A stretch of 64,000 nt of DNA from Bradyrhizobium sp. Ce-3 (GCF_022835695.1 NZ_BQUV01000009.1:1-64000), one strand, 5' to 3'. Counted from the first letter of the stretch, positions 16,823 through 25,600 are shown. Notes: a model not told the origin generated them from the letters alone. Numbers and translations are program-made.

Positions 16823-17133
16823 GGCGTTCCTTAACAAAAATTCATCTTCACAGATATCGAGCGATTTTTGAAGCTGGCCTGACAAAAATGTTGGTCGATG
16901 CGTTGCCTGAATGACACATGGGTGCGCAAACATAGAATGACTAACTAATATAAGTTGAATATGTGACCACCCAATTGCATTGTTCCGCCCGTAGATGGGG
17001 GGCATCCACCATCTCACGCCTGCAGTGGCCGAGTTGACCACGCGCATCTTGAAAATGGCTGCGGCGCAGCGGTTTTCGGGAAGGGAACGTTTGTCGCTTT
17101 GCCAGCAGTGCAAGGCATCACTTGGAGGATAGC
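16823..17133. promoter_or_regulatory. Divergent MarR / porin control region
   Basis: The stretch is AT-rich and gene-free. AACTAATATAAGTT at 16943-16956 matches in 6 of 7 palindromic pairs and is a candidate MarR operator. The porin's GGAGG ribosome site is at the right end. Promoter hexamers were not assigned with confidence. Confidence 0.5.
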
Positions 17134-18693
17134 ATGAAAATCGTTAGGGGCCTTTTGTTGGGCTCGGTGGCAACTCTGGTCGCGAGCAGCGGCGCCATGG
17201 CGGCCGACCTTCCGGTCAAGGCCAAGGCAGTCGAATACGTGAAGGTCTGCTCGCTCTATGGTCCGGGCTTCTACTTTATTCCCGGTACCGACACCTGCAT
17301 CAAGCTGGGCGGCTATCTGCGTGTCGACGTTCTGGCCAACACCAACTCCGACCACACCGGCAACTACGGCGGCGCGGCGGGCGCACAGAACCGCTTCACC
17401 AACGGCTATACCTGGCGTTCGCGCGAAGACCTGAACGTCGACACCCGCACCGCGACCGAATACGGCGTGGTTCGTACCTTCTTCGATGCCACCTTCAGCT
17501 GGACCTCGGACAATTATGGCGCGGGCGCCGCGGCCGGCTCGACGGTCTACTCGCCGATCGGAACCAACGCTGCGCCGAACAACGCCAGCGCGGGCGGTGT
17601 CGCCGCCGGCACGGTCGGCGTCTACTACGCCTTCATCCAGTTCGCTGGCTTCACCATGGGTAAGGCGGTCTCGCAGTTTGCGACGCCGTGGGCCAACTAT
17701 CCGGGCAACAACTTCGACGGTCTCGTCGGCGGCGGCGGCACGATCACCGGTGTGAACCAGTTCACCTACACCGCGCAGTTCGGCAACGGCGTGTCGCTGG
17801 CCCTGTCGGCGCAGGATCAGTCGGCCTACACCCAGGCCGGCGTGCAGAATCTCGGCGCGCTCGGTACCGGCGCTCTCGGCATCTACGGCGCGAGCGACTA
17901 TGCCGGCACGATCGCTCCGGACCTGATCGCGTCGCTGCGCGTCGACCAGGCCTGGGGTCTGTTCCAGGCGTCGTTCGCAGCGCATGACAACCATGCGGCC
18001 TACTACGGCGGCACCGAGTTGACCGGCCATCCGGACGACAAGTGGGGCTGGGCTGGTCAGCTGGCCCTGTCGATCAAGAACATCCCGACCGGACCCGGCG
18101 ACACCATCAACGTCCAGGGCGTCTATACCAACGGCGCGACGCGCTACAACATCCAGGATCTCTCGGGTGCCGGCGCGTTCACCTACTTCGGCAACACCAA
18201 CGTTGCCGGTGCCTACCAGAGCATCGGCTTCGGCATCGCGCCGGACAGCGTGTTCGTCACCGGCGGCCAGCAGCAGCTGATCACGACCTACGGCATGCGC
18301 GGTGCGTATGTCCACAACTGGAACCCATACTGGAACACCAGCATCTACGGTGCCTGGGCCCAGGTGAACTACAACGGCACCGCCAAGAGCTACATCTGCG
18401 GCCCGGGCGGAACGGGTGTCGGCGGATCGTTCGGTGTCCTGATCGGCGCCACCTCGAACCTGACCTCGTGCAATCCTGACTACAGCATTGCTCAGATCGG
18501 TACGCAGACCCAGTGGACTCCGGTGAAGAACCTGACCTTCTCGGCCGACTTCACCTACACCCATCTGGATCAGAACTACGCCGGGACGGTCACCTATCCT
18601 GGTAGCGCTGCGATCGGCAAGCCGGCCGCTGTCTACTCTCTCAGCAACCAGGATACCTACATGCTGCTGCTCCGCGCGCAGCGCAACTGGTAA
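17134..18693 (+). CDS. Outer-membrane porin (Porin_2 family)
   Basis: The 519-aa precursor has a clear signal peptide (MKIVRGLLLGSVATLVASSG, cleavage after GAMA) and a mature start ADLPVKAKAVEYVKVC. It also has CSLYGPGFYFIPGTDTCIKLGGYLR, the hallmark N-terminal beta-hairpin of alphaproteobacterial porins. The rest alternates like a 16-strand beta-barrel and ends in LRAQRNW with a terminal aromatic residue for barrel assembly. It forms diffusion channels for small solutes. A GGAGG site precedes ATG 17134. It is strongly terminated and likely highly expressed. Confidence 0.93.
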   Translation: MKIVRGLLLGSVATLVASSGAMAADLPVKAKAVEYVKVCSLYGPGFYFIPGTDTCIKLGGYLRVDVLANTNSDHTGNYGGAAGAQNRFTNGYTWRSREDLNVDTRTATEYGVVRTFFDATFSWTSDNYGAGAAAGSTVYSPIGTNAAPNNASAGGVAAGTVGVYYAFIQFAGFTMGKAVSQFATPWANYPGNNFDGLVGGGGTITGVNQFTYTAQFGNGVSLALSAQDQSAYTQAGVQNLGALGTGALGIYGASDYAGTIAPDLIASLRVDQAWGLFQASFAAHDNHAAYYGGTELTGHPDDKWGWAGQLALSIKNIPTGPGDTINVQGVYTNGATRYNIQDLSGAGAFTYFGNTNVAGAYQSIGFGIAPDSVFVTGGQQQLITTYGMRGAYVHNWNPYWNTSIYGAWAQVNYNGTAKSYICGPGGTGVGGSFGVLIGATSNLTSCNPDYSIAQIGTQTQWTPVKNLTFSADFTYTHLDQNYAGTVTYPGSAAIGKPAAVYSLSNQDTYMLLLRAQRNW

Positions 18694-18723
18694 GGCCCGG
18701 TCGATCCGGACTTGATCGCCAAG

Positions 18724-18760
18724 CAAAGCCTCGACGGGAAACTGTCGAGGCTTTGATTTT
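18724..18760 (+). terminator. Rho-independent terminator after the porin
   Basis: CAAAGCCTCGAC and GTCGAGGCTTTG form a perfect 12-bp stem with an 8-base loop, followed by ATTTT. It starts 30 bases past the porin stop. Confidence 0.9.
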
Positions 18761-18802
18761 GAAGAAGAGTATTATTGTATGATTTACTAACATTATTCTA
18801 TC

Positions 18803-18874
18803 ATGTACAAAGCTGGTGCCGGTTGCTCTGCCGGCCATGATGATGAGGAGATATTAGACATCTTCATGAACTAG
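18803..18874 (+). CDS. Candidate 23-residue small ORF before an orphan terminator
   Basis: ATG 18803 opens a frame MYKAGAGCSAGHDDEEILDI plus three residues, ending in TAG at 18872-18874. The composition is natural, with a Gly/Ala/Cys half and an acidic half. An AT-rich stretch precedes it and a strong terminator begins 7 bases after it, so the locus looks like a short transcript between two terminators. No good ribosome site is seen, and the family is unknown. It could equally be a small RNA. Treat as a candidate only. Confidence 0.35.
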   Translation: MYKAGAGCSAGHDDEEILDIFMN

Positions 18875-18880
18875 CCTCCA

Positions 18881-18912
18881 AAACCTCCGGCAATGCCCTG
18901 CCGGAGGTTTTT
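18881..18912 (+). terminator. Strong rho-independent terminator with no large gene before it
   Basis: AAACCTCCGGCA and TGCCGGAGGTTT form a 12-bp stem with a 6-base loop and a T-run. The porin already has its own terminator at 18724, so this one implies a separate short transcript, or a backup. Confidence 0.85.
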
Positions 18913-19165
18913 CATTGAGCGCTGCGCGATCGCGCGATCAGCGCGCATTCAGGCGAATCGAGCGGCCGATGCAGCGCCGCAAGGCCAATCCCGCTCGCGC
19001 AGCGCTGACACGCACGGCCTCGTGAAGCCCGGGATCGCAAACCGCCGCGCATCGTGATCTGCGATACCGACGAAGGGACGGCGTCGTCTGGACGGAGTAT
19101 GCCGTGTCAGTTATATGACTATATCATCTAATTACGCATGATCCGATCAGGAAGCGTCGCTCGGT
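18913..19165. promoter_or_regulatory. Gene-free region upstream of the second MarR gene
   Basis: No coding frame is seen. The last 50 bases turn AT-rich (GTTATATGACTATATCATC near 19110), which is the likely promoter or operator of the MarR gene at 19166. The first part has no recognisable structure. Confidence 0.4.
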
Positions 19166-19735
19166 ATGCCGAAGGCAATTGCAAAACCAAGCCGCAGCCG
19201 CAAACCTTCGACGGCCGATTTCCAGACCGCGTTCCCCGCGGCTGCTTCAACCCGGCGAATTGCCAAAGCGACCGAACTGCAATTGCAGCGCCTCGCGGGC
19301 TGCCTGCATTCGCTGTCATCGCGCCACCATCATCTGACCCAGGGCTATGCAGCGCATGCCGGCATCGCCGGCGTTCAGTACACCATCCTGACCACGATCC
19401 GTTATCTCGAGACCAGGGGCGACGTCTTCCCGGTCACCATCGCCGAATACCTCCGCTTGACCAGCGCGGGTGTCACGAAGGCGATCCAGCATCTGACCGA
19501 GCTTGGACTGGTGGAGAAGGCCGGCGATCTGGATGATCGCCGCCGCACCAAGCTGACCGTCACCCAAAGCGGCTGTGCCCTGCTGCATTCGCTGTCGCCG
19601 ATGCAGTCGAAGGTCAACGACGTGTGGCTGGACTGCATGAACGATGAGGAATTCTCGATCTTCCTCGATCTCGTCGAGCGATTCATCAGGTCGAGCGATC
19701 GCGCGCTGGCGATGCAGGACTACCTGGTTAAATGA
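19166..19735 (+). CDS. MarR family transcriptional regulator
   Basis: The 189-aa protein has a basic N-terminal extension (about 35 residues) before the MarR core: VQYTILTTIRYLETRGDVFPVTIAEYLRLTSAGVTKAIQHLTELGLVEKAGDLDDRRRTKLTVTQSG, where DDRRRTKLTVT is the wing. The start at ATG 19166 has only a distant AGGAAG site. A later start is possible, because the first 30 residues are not conserved-looking. The next gene on the same strand encodes an alpha/beta-hydrolase-like protein 450 bases downstream, a possible target. Confidence 0.85.
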   Translation: MPKAIAKPSRSRKPSTADFQTAFPAAASTRRIAKATELQLQRLAGCLHSLSSRHHHLTQGYAAHAGIAGVQYTILTTIRYLETRGDVFPVTIAEYLRLTSAGVTKAIQHLTELGLVEKAGDLDDRRRTKLTVTQSGCALLHSLSPMQSKVNDVWLDCMNDEEFSIFLDLVERFIRSSDRALAMQDYLVK

Positions 19736-20185
19736 CACCGTCCTTCGACGCGCGCGGCCGCTGATTGGCTTGCGCCGCGCCAAGTCTCGGTCACAGTCGA
19801 GTGACCGGCAAAGCCCCAACTGTCGCGGCTTCGTGATCGTCCTTGCGTCTCGCAAGCTCGCCACGCGAGACAGGCGAGTCGTGGCTTCGTTCTCAACGCA
19901 ACCGAGCATTTGCCCGGCAACGATTGCGGCGGCAACGATCAACTGTCAGGCATAAGCGCAACGCATCCCTGCGCCGCCATATCGACGATTGCCGCTGCCG
20001 AATTACTTCAATTATATGAAGCAGCATTGGAATAATTTTTTTGGGAGAGCTGGGTGATTGGCGTTTGCGATTTCGGCGCCAATGTCACGCGGCCACCGCA
20101 ATGGTGCTTCGTCGACGCGAACTGGCGGACTCGTATCATTAACGCGTGCCGGCAGCAGAGCCGGGTGCGAACGAGTTGACGAACC
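19736..20185. other. Gene-free stretch upstream of the hydrolase-like gene
   Basis: No coding frame is convincing. A dyad CTTCA-N6-TGAAG lies at 20006-20021 next to an ATTTTTTT tract, and is a possible operator. Nothing else was assigned. Confidence 0.4.
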
Positions 20186-21328
20186 ATGCATGATCATCGT
20201 GAGGCGCAAGGCGCCGCGTCAAGCAGCGTCGAGTTCGATGACAAGGGCTGGCCTGTCTGGCCGGATCGCGAAGACCTGTCGGCAGAGTTCATCAGGCTGT
20301 TGGCCGCGGCGCAGGAGGGCGGTTCGACCGTTTCCGAATGCTGGCTGACATTGAGCAAGATCAACCTCGGTTCGGAGAGCTCATGGTCCGGCGAGTGGAT
20401 CAAGACCGCGGAACTGAACGAGGCGAGAGCCGAGCTCGCATTGCTGAGCGGCAACATGATTACGGCCCGCCGCAACTGGCTTCGGGCCACGACCTACTTC
20501 CACGCGGCCGCAAGGCCTCCCGGATACGCCAATGATCTGTTGAGGCGCGCCGTCGACGGCATGCGGCGCTGCGCGGCCAATTTCCTGAAGAGCCGGGTTC
20601 CGGCCGGCCAGGTGCTCTCGATTCCCTGGACCGACGAGCTGTCGCTTCAGGCCTACTACCTGCCGTCGGCGTTTCGCGACGATGGGCCCGTGATCGTCTG
20701 CATCGGCGAGCCGGGTTCCTACAAGGAAGAATTGCTCACCAAATACGCCGGCCATGCGGGCGAGCGCGGGCTCTCGCTGCTCGCCGTGGATCTGCTGGGG
20801 ACGCAGACGGCCCTGGCGCCGGAGCGGCTCGAGGGCCACAAGTTCGAAGCTGCCATGAGCCGCGTGCTGGACTTCCTGTCGGAGATGCCGGGCGTCGATG
20901 ACACGCGGATCGCCGTCATCGCGGACGCCTGCAATTCCTCGCTGGTCGCCCGCGCGGCAGCCAGCGACGCCCGGTTTGCCGCGGCGGTGTGCGACGCCGG
21001 CCTGTGGGATTTGCACGAGAGAAGCTTCTTTCATCGGCAGGCGGGCGACGACGCGCAAATCTGCTGGATTGAGGAAGCCAACGCGATTTCACGCAGCATC
21101 GAATGTCCGCTGCTGGTCACTGCCGGTGAAGCCGGCTGGTTGCTGCCGGGTGCCCTGGCCAAATTTGGCGACCAGCTGAGCAGCATGCATCGTGACGCCA
21201 GGTTGATCCTGTTCCGGCGTACTGAGACCGCCGCGATGCAGGGGCATATCGACAACCCGACATTGGCCAATGAAGTCATCTTCGACTGGCTCGAAGACCG
21301 GCTGGGCCTGCGAAAGGGATTGGCCTGA
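20186..21328 (+). CDS. FrsA/pseudooxynicotine-hydrolase-like alpha/beta-hydrolase fold protein
   Basis: The 380-aa protein has a helical N-terminal cap (about 1-150, with NMITARRNWLRATTYFHAAARP) typical of FrsA and 2,6-dihydroxypseudooxynicotine hydrolase relatives. An alpha/beta-hydrolase core follows (VIVCIGEPGSYKEELL, then GLSLLAVDLLGTQ). At the nucleophile elbow, where GxSxG is expected, the sequence reads IADACNSSLVARA, so the standard motif is missing. A histidine is present near the end (MQGHIDNP). It may use a shifted Ser or Cys, or be inactive. The substrate is unknown. An MarR gene lies upstream. Confidence 0.7.
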   Translation: MHDHREAQGAASSSVEFDDKGWPVWPDREDLSAEFIRLLAAAQEGGSTVSECWLTLSKINLGSESSWSGEWIKTAELNEARAELALLSGNMITARRNWLRATTYFHAAARPPGYANDLLRRAVDGMRRCAANFLKSRVPAGQVLSIPWTDELSLQAYYLPSAFRDDGPVIVCIGEPGSYKEELLTKYAGHAGERGLSLLAVDLLGTQTALAPERLEGHKFEAAMSRVLDFLSEMPGVDDTRIAVIADACNSSLVARAAASDARFAAAVCDAGLWDLHERSFFHRQAGDDAQICWIEEANAISRSIECPLLVTAGEAGWLLPGALAKFGDQLSSMHRDARLILFRRTETAAMQGHIDNPTLANEVIFDWLEDRLGLRKGLA

Positions 21329-21362
21329 GTGGCGGAGCCGATCGCTGATCCGATCCTTGCCG

Positions 21363-21767
21363 TCACACCGACTGGCCGGCCTTGAGCAGCGAGCAGCCGG
21401 TGATCTTCAGGCTGCCGTCGGCCTGCCGCTCCAGCGTGTAGAGCGCCTCCCACGCCTCGCCATTGGCATCGACGATATGGACGCGTTGCGCGATCCGGTC
21501 GCCCTCGCTCTGCGCCTCGCCGAACTCGAAGCTGCGGTGGCGATAGACCGGCGCGTATTGGTTCTGCACCATCGACATGAAGATGTCGGCCCGCGGAAAG
21601 ATCTGCCGGATCGCGGGCGCGGCGTAGGAATAGGCCGCCGCGGCGTCGTCGCGGCCGAATGCCTGCTCCTGGGCGCGGATCACGTCCTTGGCGCCGCCGA
21701 AATCGTCGGCGCCGGCTGATGAGGCGAGGGCGAACAGAACGGCGGCAATGACGGCGATCGCGCGCAT
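21363..21767 (-). CDS. DUF4864 exported protein
   Basis: The 134-aa protein starts with a signal peptide (MRAIAVIAAVLFALASSAGA). It has the DUF4864 body: VIRAQEQAFGRDDAAAAYSYAAPAIR, then FMSMVQNQYAPVYRHRSFEFG and LYTLERQADGSLKITGC. The domain is SnoaL-like in layout and its function is unknown. ATG 21767 was chosen because a GGAG site precedes it and the signal peptide begins there. A frame seven residues longer starts at 21788. Confidence 0.8.
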   Translation of the reverse strand: MRAIAVIAAVLFALASSAGADDFGGAKDVIRAQEQAFGRDDAAAAYSYAAPAIRQIFPRADIFMSMVQNQYAPVYRHRSFEFGEAQSEGDRIAQRVHIVDANGEAWEALYTLERQADGSLKITGCSLLKAGQSV

Positions 21768-21856
21768 GCGGGGCTCCATCTCGGACACCAGCAGGTACGT
21801 ATCCTATCACATGCCGGTTTCGGTCGGGACGGTGTTGGCGTGCGGCCTCGCCACGG

Positions 21857-23398
21857 TCAGCGGATCGAGCCCTTGAAATTGTCGATGTCGGGCGAGGGGC
21901 GGGCGGGAAACAGCCGCGCGGTCGAGGAGATATCGAGCCGGCGCTTGCATTTGGCCTCGTCGGCGTCCTTGTTCTCGGTGCCGTCCTTGTTGGAGTAGCG
22001 CTTCTTCGCGAACCCATCGTCCTGCCGGTTGACGATCAGCATGGCATGATCGCGCTCGAGCGTGTCAGGGTTCTTGCGCTGCTCGTCGGAGCGGAACGTG
22101 CCGCCGCTGATCTTGCCCGTCATCTCGTAGTCGCAGCCGGCCTTCCAGTCGCCCTGGTCCCACTTCCATCCGACAGCCTTCAGCGTGCCGTCCTTCTCGG
22201 CGGTGATCTTGATCACGGCGTTGTAGGCGAGCCAGGTGCCGGCAAGCCCGCTGCGCTTGTCGTCAAAGCCGTCGAGCAGCGCCAGCCGTTCGCGCTGCAA
22301 TCCGTTGACGTGATCGCGCGCGTCGACCGTGAAGTGGACCTGCGAGCTCTGCTTGTTCCAGGCCGGGTGCAGGAATTCCGGGAATTGCTCGGTCTGGCTC
22401 TTCACCCAGTTGCGCTGGTCCTCGATCAGCGCGCGCCGCGTCGCCTCGTCGAGCCGCGGCTGCAACGCCTTCCAGGCGCGGTTCAGCCGCTGGTCGTTGT
22501 CGGCGAGATCAGGATCGGCGCAGATCTCCTCGTCGGTCGCGGTCTCCGGCCTGGTGCAGTCGAAGGTCGGCGCGACGAACGCGGTGTCGGCCTTGTCGGA
22601 TGCGGTGTCCTTGCCGGCGGCGAAATAGCTGCCGGTGACCTGCCACATCGACGAGCAGTCGCCGAGCCCGTCAAACTCCTCGTCGTCGATGCTGCCGACG
22701 ATCCGCAAGGTCTCGCCCTGGCGGCGGAGCTTGATTGATGGCGGCTTGGCGGGGGCGGCGGCCGTGTCTGTCTTGGGCTTGTCGGCGGATGCGTTGGCTT
22801 CGATCACCACGGGACTGGAGAGCCAGCCCGTCCCCGAAGGCTTCAACTCGGCGGTCAGCCTGCAACTCCGCCGGCGGTCGCCGCCATAGTCGCCGCGCAG
22901 ATCGGCGGCGAGGCGATAGGCGCCGCTGTCGGCCGGCGTCAGCGTGATGCTGCCGAAGGCATTGACCCAGGTGCCTGACAGGCCGGGCCGGCCGGACACG
23001 ATTCCGTCGAGTGCCGCCGCGCGGCGCCGCAACGCCTCGGCAAAGCTCGCTTTCAGCTCGTCCTCGTCGGTATCGGCCAGCACCTCGGCGGCGTCGACGA
23101 TCATCTCGTTGAACCAGGCCTGGTCGCGCTTCAGCAACGGCTTGACGGTCGCCGGCAGCTTGCCGAGCGCCGTACCGAACGCCTTGTCGATCTGCGCCAC
23201 CAGCCGGTCGGTGCCGGCCTTCCTGCAGTCGGCGGTCTTGATCTTGTTATCGCCGCCATCGCCGCACAGGCTGATCGCGGTCGGCGCGCTGCTCGATGCG
23301 CGCAGATAATCGTCCATCGCAACCGACGGCGCGGAGCCAAGGACCGAGATGGCCGCGACGGCGGCGGCAAGCCGTGGAGAGCAGGGCATCGACGTCAT
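21857..23398 (-). CDS. Large exported protein with an LprI (DUF1311)-type domain
   Basis: The 513-aa protein has a signal peptide (hydrophobic LAAAVAAISVLGSAPSVA). Its C-terminal half contains the Cys-bounded motif DCTRPETATDEEICADPDLADNDQRLNRAWKAL with DQRNWVKSQTEQ, which is the LprI/DUF1311 fold linked to lysozyme inhibition in mycobacteria. Flanking repeats of a small beta domain are suggested by GLSGTWVNAFGSITLTPADSG and GLAGTWLAYNAVIKITAEKDG. Many paired Cys suggest periplasmic disulphides. The start could be ATG 23398 or 23389. No operon partner is clear. Confidence 0.7.
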   Translation of the reverse strand: MTSMPCSPRLAAAVAAISVLGSAPSVAMDDYLRASSSAPTAISLCGDGGDNKIKTADCRKAGTDRLVAQIDKAFGTALGKLPATVKPLLKRDQAWFNEMIVDAAEVLADTDEDELKASFAEALRRRAAALDGIVSGRPGLSGTWVNAFGSITLTPADSGAYRLAADLRGDYGGDRRRSCRLTAELKPSGTGWLSSPVVIEANASADKPKTDTAAAPAKPPSIKLRRQGETLRIVGSIDDEEFDGLGDCSSMWQVTGSYFAAGKDTASDKADTAFVAPTFDCTRPETATDEEICADPDLADNDQRLNRAWKALQPRLDEATRRALIEDQRNWVKSQTEQFPEFLHPAWNKQSSQVHFTVDARDHVNGLQRERLALLDGFDDKRSGLAGTWLAYNAVIKITAEKDGTLKAVGWKWDQGDWKAGCDYEMTGKISGGTFRSDEQRKNPDTLERDHAMLIVNRQDDGFAKKRYSNKDGTENKDADEAKCKRRLDISSTARLFPARPSPDIDNFKGSIR

Positions 23399-23456
23399 CC
23401 GTGAGGCCGAAATCGTCGGCCCTTGCCGCTTGGGTCGTCCGCCGCCCACGCCGGGT

Positions 23457-24005
23457 TCAAAATGTCGGCGGCGTGCAGGCCGAGATCACCTCGCACGGCT
23501 TGGCGCCGATGCAGCGGAAGCGGTGCGGGCGGCGGCTTTCGAAGTAATAGGCATCGCCGGCATTGAGCACCCGCCGCTCGTCGTCGACGGTGACCTCGAG
23601 CCGGCCCGAGATCACGATGCCGCCTTCCTCGCCCTCATGCACCAGCGGCACCCGTCCGGTGTCGCTGCCGGGCTCGTAGCGCTCCTTCAGGATCTGCAGC
23701 GCCCGGCCGAACAGGCTGTCGCCGATCTGCAGGTAGGAGATCGGCTTCTTGCCGATCTCGGTCAGCTCGTCGGCGCGGTAGAACGCCTTGCGCGGCCGCT
23801 CCGGCTCGATCGCGAAGAATTCCGCGAGCCCCATCGGAATGCCGTCGAGGATCCGCTTCAGCGCGCCGACCGACGGGTTCATCTGGTTGGATTCGATCAG
23901 CGAGATCGTCGAATTGGTCACGCCGGAGCGCTTGGCGAGCTCGCGCTGCGACAGCTTGTGCCGGGCGCGGATGAATCGAAGCCGACCGCCGATGTCGACG
24001 CTCAT
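23457..24005 (-). CDS. XRE-cupin transcriptional regulator (PuuR-like)
   Basis: The 182-aa protein has an N-terminal helix-turn-helix (residues 5-60, LRFIRARHKLSQRELAKRSGVTNSTISLIESN) and a C-terminal cupin (about 110-180, PLVHEGEEGGIVISGRLEV and RRPHRFRCIG). This is the layout of PuuR, the putrescine-utilisation repressor. It is divergent from an omega-aminotransferase gene followed by an amino acid dehydrogenase, so control of amine or amino acid catabolism is the natural reading. ATG 24005 has an AAAGGG ribosome site. Confidence 0.88.
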   Translation of the reverse strand: MSVDIGGRLRFIRARHKLSQRELAKRSGVTNSTISLIESNQMNPSVGALKRILDGIPMGLAEFFAIEPERPRKAFYRADELTEIGKKPISYLQIGDSLFGRALQILKERYEPGSDTGRVPLVHEGEEGGIVISGRLEVTVDDERRVLNAGDAYYFESRRPHRFRCIGAKPCEVISACTPPTF

Positions 24006-24153
24006 GGCAATCCCTTTGGAAAATCCGTGTTGCAGGTGTTGCGGATCGAACAAATCTTGGCAGACCGCCTCAACAAGATCAATGGCTTGCCGTGCGACAG
24101 AAAAGGACTTGTTGAGTGCCCTGAAGAGTGGTCCGACTAGGTAAACCCAGCCC

Positions 24154-25494
24154 ATGGAGTGCACCGTGACCGTTCATCAGATTCCGAACACCATCAAGAC
24201 CGATTCGTTCTGGATGCCCTTCACGGCCAACCGGCAGTTCAAGAAGGCGCCGCGGCTGTTCTCCTCTGCCAAGGGCATGTACTACACCTCGGTCGACGGC
24301 CGGCAGGTGATCGACGGCTCCGCCGGTCTCTGGTGCGTCAACGCCGGCCATGGCCGCCCGCAGATCGCGGCCGCGGTCGAGCGGCAGCTGTCGACGCTGG
24401 ACTTCGCGCCTTCGTTCAACATGGGCCATCCGCTGGCGTTCGACTTCGCCGAGCGCCTCGCCGAGATCGCCCCGAAGGGGCTGGATCGGATCTTCTTCAC
24501 CAATTCGGGCTCTGAATCGGTCGACACCGCGCTGAAGATCGCGCTGGCCTATCACCGCGCCGCCGGCCAGCCGACCCGCACGCGCCTGATCGGCCGCGAG
24601 CGCGGCTATCACGGCGTCGGCTTCGGCGGCATGTCGGTCGGCGGCATGGTCGCCAACCGCCGCCAGTTCGCCACCCATCTGCCGGGTGTCGATCACATCC
24701 GTCACACCCACGATCTCGCCCGCAACGCCTTCGCCAAGGACCAGCCGGACCACGGCGCCGAGCTCGCCGACGACGTCGAGCGGATGGTGGCACTGCACGG
24801 CGCCGACACCATCGCCGCCGTGATCGTCGAGCCGGTGCCGGGCTCCACCGCAGTGCTGCCGGCGCCGAAGGGCTATCTGCAGCGCCTGCGCGAGCTCTGC
24901 ACCAAGCACGGCATCCTGTTGATCTTCGACGAGGTCATCACCGGCTTCGGTCGCCTCGGCACCCCGTTCGCCGCCAATTTCTATGGCGTCACGCCGGACA
25001 TGATGACGACCGCCAAGGGCATCACCAACGGCACCGTGCCGTGCGGCGCGGTGTTCGCCAGCCGCCAGGTCCATGACGGGCTGATGGTCGGCCCGGATAA
25101 CGCCATGGAGCTGTTCCACGGCTACACCTATTCGGCGCATCCGGTGGCCTGCGCGGCCGGTCTTGCCACGCTCGACATCTACAAGGACGAGGGCCTCTTG
25201 ACCCGCGGCGCGTCGCTCTCGGACTACTGGCGCGATGCCCTGCATTCGCTCAAGGGGCTGCCGAACGTCGTCGACATCCGTAACCAGGGCCTGATGGGCG
25301 CGGTCGAAGTCGCGCCGCGCGATGGCGCCGTCGGCGCGCGCGGCTACGACCTCATGGTCGACTGCTTCAACCGCGGCCTCTACTTCCGCATGAGCGGCGA
25401 CTCGCTGGCGCTGTCGCCGCCTTTGATCGTCGAGAAGTCGCATATCGACGACATCGTCTCGATCCTCGGCGACGCCATCAAGCGCGTGGCCTGA
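24154..25494 (+). CDS. Class III omega-aminotransferase (beta-alanine/amine:pyruvate type)
   Basis: The 446-aa PLP enzyme transfers an amino group from an omega-amino acid or amine to a keto acid, usually pyruvate. The PLP lysine is K288 in TTAKGITNG, and the ring-nitrogen Asp is D259 in IFDEVITGFGRLG. The phosphate-binding FTNSGSESVDTALKIA and GYHGVGFGGMSVGG are typical of omega-amino acid:pyruvate aminotransferases, as is the N-terminal FWMPFTANRQFK. It is divergent from the PuuR-like regulator at 23457. The exact substrate is not decided by sequence. Confidence 0.9.
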   Translation: MECTVTVHQIPNTIKTDSFWMPFTANRQFKKAPRLFSSAKGMYYTSVDGRQVIDGSAGLWCVNAGHGRPQIAAAVERQLSTLDFAPSFNMGHPLAFDFAERLAEIAPKGLDRIFFTNSGSESVDTALKIALAYHRAAGQPTRTRLIGRERGYHGVGFGGMSVGGMVANRRQFATHLPGVDHIRHTHDLARNAFAKDQPDHGAELADDVERMVALHGADTIAAVIVEPVPGSTAVLPAPKGYLQRLRELCTKHGILLIFDEVITGFGRLGTPFAANFYGVTPDMMTTAKGITNGTVPCGAVFASRQVHDGLMVGPDNAMELFHGYTYSAHPVACAAGLATLDIYKDEGLLTRGASLSDYWRDALHSLKGLPNVVDIRNQGLMGAVEVAPRDGAVGARGYDLMVDCFNRGLYFRMSGDSLALSPPLIVEKSHIDDIVSILGDAIKRVA

Positions 25495-25534
25495 TAATTG
25501 CTAGCTGGATTGTAGCTAGCTCTACAAATTGCTG

Positions 25535-25570
25535 TCGCCGTTGCGAAGCAGAGTGGTTTCGCAGCGGCGA
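25535..25570 (+). terminator. Terminator-like hairpin between aminotransferase and dehydrogenase genes
   Basis: TCGCCGTTGCGAA and TTCGCAGCGGCGA form a 13-bp stem with one G-T wobble and a 10-base loop, followed by TTGCGTTTT. A smaller palindrome GCTAGCT-N7-AGCTAGC lies at 25500-25520. The hairpin may weaken read-through into the next gene. Confidence 0.5.
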
Positions 25571-25600
25571 TTGCGTTTTCGTTGCAGGATGTGAGGAAAA

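Noticed and set aside
18803-18874. The 23-codon frame as a PQQ precursor peptide or other known RiPP precursor
   Set aside because: It lacks the Glu/Tyr core of PqqA and no maturation enzyme is nearby. It is kept only as an unassigned small-ORF candidate.
24079-25443. A 454-codon frame opposite the aminotransferase
   Set aside because: It is antisense to a well-conserved PLP enzyme, has no domain motifs and has no ribosome site.
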